From positions 1-64,000 of the forward strand of contig JAJZPF010000014.1 of NCBI GenBank assembly GCA_021811315.1: DNA of 64,000 bases. The letters are read 5' to 3'. The stretch is from a bacterium (GTDB lineage: Bacteria > Elusimicrobiota > Elusimicrobia > Elusimicrobiales > UBA9959). Shown here piece after piece: positions 58,772-64,000 of this stretch (its first letter is position 1; each line of letters begins with the position of its first letter). The notes under the pieces were generated by a model. The model had not been told where the DNA came from. It saw only the letters and a list, made by a program, of their open reading frames with translations, and did not search any database. The translations under genes and the position numbers were made by a program.

Positions 58772-60649
58772 ATGAAACAACAAAAGACACCCAAAGAAAC
58801 GAAGGGCGACAAGACCCGCCAGCGCATCCTGGAGACGGCCTCCGCCCTGATGGCCGAGAAAGGCCCGGACGGCGTCTCGATGCGCGAGATCTCCGCCAAG
58901 CTGAAGATCACCAAGCCGGTGCTCTACTACTATTTCAAGGATAAGGACGAGCTTATCCGGGCCTCCTTCACGGAAGGGACCAAGCATTTCGAAGAGCTCA
59001 ACATGGAGATAAAGGACTCCGGCCTGACGCTGGAGCAGAAGCTGGAGCGGATCTTCTCCAACCACCTGGCCTTTATCAGGCGCTACCCCGACATGCCGAA
59101 GTGCGCGCTCAAGATAATAGCCTCCCCTTCGGAAGGCGTGCTGAGCCAGATGCACAGGGAATTCAAGACCAATAACCGCGCCGCGCTGCGCCGGATGCTG
59201 GAAGAGGAGAACCTGCCGCGCCGGGCCGCGGAGGACATCATCCATATGGTGGGCGCGGTGCTGGCCCATTTCATGATAGAGGCCCGCGAATTCGGGGCGG
59301 CCAGCCTGGACAAAAGCCTGCCGGCCCGCCTCGCCGGCATCATAACGCGCGGCTCGCGCGGCCTGAAGGCGGCCCTGGTCATCTTGCTGCTCTCCCCCCT
59401 GCTCGCCAAAGCCCAGGCCGCCGGCCTCAGCGTCGACTCGGCGGTGGACCTGGCCATGAAGAACAACACCTCCGTGGCCAACGCCGAGCGCTCCCGCCTC
59501 ATCTATAAGGAGAAGATCCTGGAGTACTGGGGCGGGGTCTACCCCCAGCTGAGCGCCAGCGCGCAGTACACGCGCAATATAGAGAAGTCCTCCATATTTT
59601 TCGGCGGCAAGAAGATAACGATGGGGCTGGACAATTCCTATGCGGCCTCGCTGGACCTGAACCAGGTGCTCTGGGCCGGCGGCAAAGTGCACACAGGGAT
59701 AACGATGGCCGGCATCTATTCCGACTCCAGTTCGGAGCAGCTGCGCGCGGCCAAAAACACGGTAAAAAAAGCCGTCACCCAGCTCTATTATTCGGTGCTC
59801 CTCTCCAAGGCCATGGCGGACATACAGAAGGAGACGCTGGAACTCGCGAGGCAGCATTTAGCCACCATAGAGGCCCAGTATAAACAGGGTCTCGCCAGCG
59901 ACCTGGCCGTGCTGCGCCAGAAAGTGGAAGTCTCCAACAACGAGCCCGCCGTGACGCAGAACCAGAACTATTACGAGCTGGGGCTGCTCTCGCTTAAGAA
60001 TCTCCTGGGCATGGAGCCCGACGCCCCGCTGGCCCTTTCCGGGAGCATGGGCTGCGCGGCGCAAAGCGCCCCCGCGCTGGAAACTCTTTACGCGAAGGCC
60101 ATGGCCTCCCGCCCGGAATACCGCCTGGCGGACCTGCAGAAAAGGCTGGCTTTCGAGAACATAACGATAGAAAGAGCGGGCCACTATCCTTATCTCGGGG
60201 CTTACGCGACGAAGCAGTTCCAGGGCCAGACCAACGGCGGCTTCCCCGGCGCCGACGAGCGCACCTGGAGCCTGTCGGCCGGGCTGAGGCTCAGCCTCCC
60301 GCTTTTCTCCGGCGGCGCGGTGGTCTCCAAGGTAAAGCAGGCCGAACTTGAACTGGCCATAGCCGGCGAAAACCTGAAAAATACGGGGCGCGAATTGAAG
60401 ATAGCGGTGAAAAAAGCCTGGCTGGAGCAGAACGAAGCCGCGCAGCGGCTGGCCTCCCAGGAGACCGCGGTGCAAACGGCCAGGACGGCGCTCGCCGCCA
60501 CGGAACTCCGCTTCCGCAACGGCCTTGCCGGGCAGCTGGACCTTAACGACGCGACGCTGGCCCTGAACAGGGCGCAGACGCTTTACACCCAGGCCCAGCA
60601 CGACGTCTGCGAGGCGGCCGCGGAGCTGGCGTGGGCGGTAGGGGAATAG
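58772..60649 (+). CDS. TetR regulator fused to TolC-type outer-membrane efflux protein
   Basis: 625 residues in one open frame. Residues about 14-195 are a complete TetR-family regulator: the helix-turn-helix RILETASALMAEKGPDGVSMREISAKLKITKPVLYYYFKDKDEL and a helical ligand domain. A hydrophobic stretch with signal-peptide character follows (about 198-216, GLKAALVILLLSPLLAKAQAAG). Then comes a full TolC family domain (about 218-625) starting LSVDSAVDLAMKNNTSV and with two outer-membrane efflux repeats. No in-frame ATG or GTG lies close before the hydrophobic stretch. It is followed by a membrane-fusion protein and an RND pump. Confidence 0.9.
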   Translation: MKQQKTPKETKGDKTRQRILETASALMAEKGPDGVSMREISAKLKITKPVLYYYFKDKDELIRASFTEGTKHFEELNMEIKDSGLTLEQKLERIFSNHLAFIRRYPDMPKCALKIIASPSEGVLSQMHREFKTNNRAALRRMLEEENLPRRAAEDIIHMVGAVLAHFMIEAREFGAASLDKSLPARLAGIITRGSRGLKAALVILLLSPLLAKAQAAGLSVDSAVDLAMKNNTSVANAERSRLIYKEKILEYWGGVYPQLSASAQYTRNIEKSSIFFGGKKITMGLDNSYAASLDLNQVLWAGGKVHTGITMAGIYSDSSSEQLRAAKNTVKKAVTQLYYSVLLSKAMADIQKETLELARQHLATIEAQYKQGLASDLAVLRQKVEVSNNEPAVTQNQNYYELGLLSLKNLLGMEPDAPLALSGSMGCAAQSAPALETLYAKAMASRPEYRLADLQKRLAFENITIERAGHYPYLGAYATKQFQGQTNGGFPGADERTWSLSAGLRLSLPLFSGGAVVSKVKQAELELAIAGENLKNTGRELKIAVKKAWLEQNEAAQRLASQETAVQTARTALAATELRFRNGLAGQLDLNDATLALNRAQTLYTQAQHDVCEAAAELAWAVGE

Positions 60650-60700
60650 GAATCGGGAGTCGGGAGTCAAGAATCGAGGATCGGGGATCGAAGAACGGGA
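60649..60700. repeat. Heptamer-type spacer repeat
   Basis: ATCGGGAGTCGGGAGTC, AATCGAGG, ATCGGGGATCG between the TolC stop and the lipoprotein start: a 7-base array of the TCGGGAN family. Confidence 0.75.
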
Positions 60701-60708
60701 ACAAATTT

Positions 60709-61596
60709 ATGAAAAACATTAAAACGCAAATACTTGTTTTGACGCTCGCGGCGGCGGCGCTCGCCTCCGGGTGCAGGAATAAAGAGCTGGAAGCTTTCAA
60801 CAAACTTGAGAAGGACCGCTTCCTGGTAAAGACCGAGAAGGCACAGGTGAGGAACCTGGAGGAATACATCCTGCTGACCGGCTCGGTGAAAGCCATGGAC
60901 GAAGCCACGCTCTATCCAAGGATCTCCGGCAAGCTTATGAAGAACCTCCTGAAAGAGGGCGACCCGGTAAAGAAAGACGAGGCCGTGGCCCTGATAGAGC
61001 GCGACGAGGTGGGAACGGTCTACGAACCCGCGCCCGTGCCGTCCACGCTGACCGGGGTGGTCGGCCGCGTCTACCAGGACATCGGCGCCAGCGTAAATCC
61101 GCAGACCCCTATAGCCCTGGTGGTCAACCAGGGCATGGTCCGGGTGGCGGTGGACGTGCCCGAGAAATACATAGGCAAGGTTTTCAAGGACCAGCGCGCG
61201 CGGATTAAGGTGGACGCCTTCCCAGACTCCTACTTCTCCGGCAGCGTCTACCGCGTCAGCCCGGTGGTGGATTCCCGCTCGCGCAATACGCTGGTGGAGG
61301 TGCTGGTGGACAATATCGACGGGCGCCTTAAATCGGGAATGTTCGCCGAGGCCCGCCTGATAACGGCCTCCCGGGGCGCGGCCCTTTCGGTGCCGGCCGG
61401 CGCGGTGGTGAGCCAGGACGGAGGAGATTTCGTGTTCGTGCCGGCGGCGGGGAACCTCGCCGCCAGGGTGCCGGTGAAAACCGGGATAAAGACGGACGAC
61501 TTCGTGCAGATCAGCGGCGTAAAAGAGGGCGCGGAAATCATAAGCTTCGGACTGTACGGTTTAAAAGACGGGAGCAAAATAAAAGTGCAGAATTAA
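60709..61596 (+). CDS. RND efflux membrane-fusion lipoprotein (HlyD/AcrA type)
   Basis: 295 residues from the ATG at 60709. The lipobox LASGC puts the lipid-modified Cys at about 21. The barrel-sandwich (lipoyl) half-motifs (GSVKAMDEATLYPRISGKLMKNLLKEGDPVKKDEAVALIE and PSTLTGVVGRVYQDIGASVNPQTPIALVVNQ) are followed by a beta-barrel with VDVPEKYIGKVFKDQRARIKVDAFPDSYFSGSVYRVSPVVDSRSRNTLVEV and a membrane-proximal domain. The long helical hairpin of AcrA is absent or very short. It links the inner RND pump to the TolC-type channel. Confidence 0.93.
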   Translation: MKNIKTQILVLTLAAAALASGCRNKELEAFNKLEKDRFLVKTEKAQVRNLEEYILLTGSVKAMDEATLYPRISGKLMKNLLKEGDPVKKDEAVALIERDEVGTVYEPAPVPSTLTGVVGRVYQDIGASVNPQTPIALVVNQGMVRVAVDVPEKYIGKVFKDQRARIKVDAFPDSYFSGSVYRVSPVVDSRSRNTLVEVLVDNIDGRLKSGMFAEARLITASRGAALSVPAGAVVSQDGGDFVFVPAAGNLAARVPVKTGIKTDDFVQISGVKEGAEIISFGLYGLKDGSKIKVQN

Positions 61597-61744
61597 GAAG
61601 TCGGGAATCGGGAATCGGGAATCGGGAATCGGGAATCGGGAATCGGGAGTCGAGGGTCGGGAGTCAAAGACCCGAGACTGGTGTTCCAAAAAACTAAGTT
61701 CTTTTCCCGGACTCCCGACTACCGACCCCCGACTCTCGACTTTT
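61597..61744. repeat. Perfect TCGGGAA heptamer array with inverted partner
   Basis: Six tandem TCGGGAA units (about 61602-61643) followed by TCGGGAG, TCGAGGG variants, then a complementary stretch (61712-61741: GACTCCCGACTACCGACCCCCGACTCTCGAC). Tandem GGG spaced by four bases is the canonical G-quadruplex pattern. It lies between the fusion-protein stop and the RND start. Confidence 0.85.
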
Positions 61745-61757
61745 TTAGGTATTATTT

Positions 61758-64000
61758 ATGAAAATAACAGATGTCGCGGTCAGCAAACCGATCTTTACCA
61801 CCATGATGATCCTCACGATCGTGGTGCTGGGCGCCTTCTCCTACTTCCGCCTGGGCGTGGACCTCTTCCCCAACGTAGAGTTCCCCTTCGTGATAATCCA
61901 GACCACCCTGCGCGGCGCCGGCCCCGAAGAGGTCGAATCCTCGATCACCAAACCCATCGAGGAAGCCGTGAATACTATTTCCGGCATCGAAGACATCGCC
62001 TCTACCAGCTACGAGGGCCTCTCGATAGTGATGGTGAAGTTCATCCTGGAAAAGAACGGCGACGTGGCCGCCCAGGAAGTGCGCGACAAGGTCAACTCCG
62101 CGCAGCGCCAGCTGCCGCAGGGCACCGACGCGCCGATGATAGCCAAGTTCGACATGGGCGCCACCCCGGTGCTTAACGTGGTGGTCTACGGCAACCGGGA
62201 CCTGATAGATCTGACCCAGCTGGCCAGGAAAAAGATCAAGGAGAACATCGAGACCGTCAACGGCGTGGGCGCCGTGGACATCGTGGGCGGCCGCGAGCGC
62301 GAGATCCACCTGGTAGTCAACCCGCTGAAGCTTTCGGCCATGAACCTGTCGATAAAACAGGTCAAGGACGCCATCATCCAGCAGAATATCGAGATCCCCG
62401 GCGGCAAGGTGGAGCAGAAGAACAAGGAATTCGTGCTCCGCACTATGGGCCGCATCCAGAACGTAAAGGATTTCAACGATATCGTCATTACCACCATAAA
62501 CGGCACGCCGGTGCGCGTCTCCGACATCGGCAGCGTCGAGGATACCGGGGCCCGCATGACGACCTCTTCCTCCTACAACGGCGCCCCGTCCGTCACCCTG
62601 GTGGTTAAGAAGCAGTCCGGGACAAATACCGTGGCCGTGGTCAAGAACATCAAGGCGCGCCTGGAGGAGTTGAAGAAATCCCTGCCGCCCGGCGTGGAGA
62701 CCAAGATAATCGGCGACCAGTCCATTTTCATCCAGGCCTCGGTCGACACCGTTAAAGAACACCTGGTGCTCGGCGCCATCCTGGCCGCGCTTATGGTGCT
62801 GCTTTTCCTCGGCGACTTCCGGTCCACCATCATCTCCTCGCTGGCCATTCCCACCTCGCTCATCGGCACGCTGATCTTCATGGACCTCTCCGGCTTCACG
62901 CTGAACAACATGACGCTCCTGGGCCTGACCATCGCCGTCGGCATAGTCATAGACGACGCCATCGTCATGCTCGAGAATATCTACCGCCACATGGAGGAGC
63001 ACAAGATGGACCCGCTGAAGGCCTCGCTGGAAGGCTCGCGGGAAATAGCTTTCGCCGTGCTGGCCATGTCCACCGCGCTCCTGGTCATCTTCGTGCCGCT
63101 GGCCTACATGGGCGGGATCGTAGGCCGCTTCATAAAGAGCTACGGCCTCACCATAGCCTACGCCGTGGCCATCAGCACCTTCGTGGCCCTGACGCTTACG
63201 CCCATGCTCTGCTCCATCTTCCTCAAGGTCAATCCCAAGGGCAAGACCGGGATGCAGAAGCGCACCGACAGGATCAACGAGTTCCTGGCCAAGTATTACA
63301 TAATGATGCTGGAATGGTCGCTGGCCCGCCGCAAGCGCATGGTCGCCTTCGCGGTGATCATAATGCTCTCCATGGTCCCGCTGGCCATGTTCCTGGGCAA
63401 GGACTTCCTGCCCTCCGACGACACCGGCCAGTACCAGATCATCATAACCGCGCCGGAAGGGACCAGCCTCTCGATGATGAAGCAGATCTTCGCGCAGGTG
63501 GAGACCGAGACCAAGCAGATCCCTTACGTGGTAAATACGCTGTCCTCCATCGGCACCGGCACGGGCAGCCACAGCGGCTCCTCGGCGCCCAACGAAGGTT
63601 ATGTCCTGGTGGAGGCGGTCGACATAAAAGACCGCTCACTGCCCATTTCCAGGCTGGTGCTGGCCTCGCGCGAGATGATGAGCAAATACAAAGGCCTGCG
63701 CGTCTCGGTGGCGGCCGTAGGCGGCTTCGGCGGCGGCGAGGCCGAGCTGCAGTACAATATCTCCGGCCCGGACCTGAACAAGCTCAACGAATATTCCATG
63801 GCCGTGGCCGACCGGCTGCGCAAGGTCAAGGGCGCCGTCGACGTGGACACCAGCTTCTCCTACGCCAAGCCGGAATACCGCGTCGAGATAGACCGCAAGC
63901 GCGCCCACGACCAGGGCGTGAAGGTGGAGGATATCGCCACTTCCCTGCGCACCATGGTGGGCGGCGAAGAGGACATCACCAAGTTCAAGGACGGCGACGA
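61758..64000 (+). CDS. RND efflux pump, partial (cut by window end)
   Basis: 747 codons are visible; the C-terminus lies beyond the window. The N-terminus MKITDVAVSKPIFTTMMILTIVVLGAFSYFRLGVDLFPNVEFPFVIIQTTLRGAGPEEVESSITKPIEEAV is that of AcrB/HAE1-type pumps. The periplasmic porter domain and helices TM2-6 follow, with the proton-relay Asp pair in GIVIDDAIVMLENIYRHMEE and the R-rich loop RKRMVAFAVII before the second half. It is a proton-driven exporter of unknown substrate and works with the two genes upstream. The start ATG follows TTTTTTAGGTATTATTT. Confidence 0.95.
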   Translation, partial: MKITDVAVSKPIFTTMMILTIVVLGAFSYFRLGVDLFPNVEFPFVIIQTTLRGAGPEEVESSITKPIEEAVNTISGIEDIASTSYEGLSIVMVKFILEKNGDVAAQEVRDKVNSAQRQLPQGTDAPMIAKFDMGATPVLNVVVYGNRDLIDLTQLARKKIKENIETVNGVGAVDIVGGREREIHLVVNPLKLSAMNLSIKQVKDAIIQQNIEIPGGKVEQKNKEFVLRTMGRIQNVKDFNDIVITTINGTPVRVSDIGSVEDTGARMTTSSSYNGAPSVTLVVKKQSGTNTVAVVKNIKARLEELKKSLPPGVETKIIGDQSIFIQASVDTVKEHLVLGAILAALMVLLFLGDFRSTIISSLAIPTSLIGTLIFMDLSGFTLNNMTLLGLTIAVGIVIDDAIVMLENIYRHMEEHKMDPLKASLEGSREIAFAVLAMSTALLVIFVPLAYMGGIVGRFIKSYGLTIAYAVAISTFVALTLTPMLCSIFLKVNPKGKTGMQKRTDRINEFLAKYYIMMLEWSLARRKRMVAFAVIIMLSMVPLAMFLGKDFLPSDDTGQYQIIITAPEGTSLSMMKQIFAQVETETKQIPYVVNTLSSIGTGTGSHSGSSAPNEGYVLVEAVDIKDRSLPISRLVLASREMMSKYKGLRVSVAAVGGFGGGEAELQYNISGPDLNKLNEYSMAVADRLRKVKGAVDVDTSFSYAKPEYRVEIDRKRAHDQGVKVEDIATSLRTMVGGEEDITKFKDGD

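Noticed and set aside
61597-61744. CRISPR array
   Set aside because: The repeat is 7 bases with no spacers; no cas genes are present.
61752-63572. 606-codon open frame on the minus strand at the right end
   Set aside because: It is antisense to a clear RND pump gene that begins at 61758 and runs off the window.

Overview
The window is GC-rich Gram-negative DNA. Outer-membrane PorV-like barrels, lipoproteins, a TolC/RND efflux set, an FtsX-EnvC pair and Tad pilus genes all imply two membranes. The combination of PorV-like proteins, giant exported proteins built from FlgD-like Ig modules, and TadE/pilin genes with TadZ fused to TadA suggests Elusimicrobiota or a related lineage. That placement is inferred from gene content only. 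No rRNA, tRNA, CRISPR array, phage or transposase was recognised. Nearly every gene from 0.2 to 56.4 kb is on the minus strand. After a divergent promoter region at about 56.5 kb the remaining genes are on the plus strand.

Layout. 0-3 kb: two leaders that resemble class I GEMM (cyclic dinucleotide) riboswitches, each behind a strong promoter. The second precedes a coupled pair, a small barrel-like protein and a PQQ-propeller protein. 3-5.8 kb: an S41-like lipoprotein and a disordered membrane-anchored protein. 5.8-11.4 kb: a tandemly duplicated two-gene cassette, each copy with the same promoter, leader and 3' element, but with different C-terminal domains and different partner genes. 11.5-16 kb: a helix-turn-helix protein, two membrane proteins (one CreD-like) and an FtsH-type protease. 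16-18.3 kb: a small pilin/TadE/TadG-like operon. 18.3-27 kb: a signalling block of response regulators, two histidine kinases and a HAMP-PAS sensor, with a thioredoxin-like protein in the middle. 27-37 kb: the main Tad secretion operon, containing TPR protein, TadC, TadB, a TadZ-TadA fusion, a minimal secretin, CpaB, TadE, two Flp pilins and a PorV-like barrel. 37-46.4 kb: two giant FlgD-Ig proteins sharing about 1.9 kb of near-identical DNA, with a coiled-coil/propeller membrane protein between them. 46.5-55.4 kb: a PorV-like/coiled-coil protein, a diguanylate cyclase, a solute-binding-like protein, TsaD, CtpA, EnvC-like and FtsX. 55.5-56.5 kb: an exported protein behind a structured, terminator-bearing leader. 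56.7-64 kb, plus strand: a PilJ-like/GAF histidine kinase, then a TetR-TolC fusion, a membrane-fusion lipoprotein and an RND pump that runs off the window.

Two themes link the genes. The first is surface appendages and envelope proteins: two Tad loci, PorV-like proteins and FlgD-Ig proteins, next to many phospho-signalling genes and one GGDEF enzyme, with GEMM-like leaders as possible readers of the second messenger. The second is unusual fusion and duplication: TadZ-TadA, TetR-TolC, the two-gene cassette, and the homogenised giant proteins.

The intergenic DNA is also structured. About 131-135-bp palindromic elements with different but still self-complementary outer stems lie just after minus-strand stop codons. 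Degenerate TCGGGAN heptamer arrays, some in inverted pairs and one predicted to form a G-quadruplex, sit between neighbouring genes. An orphan riboswitch-like leader lies at the strand switch.
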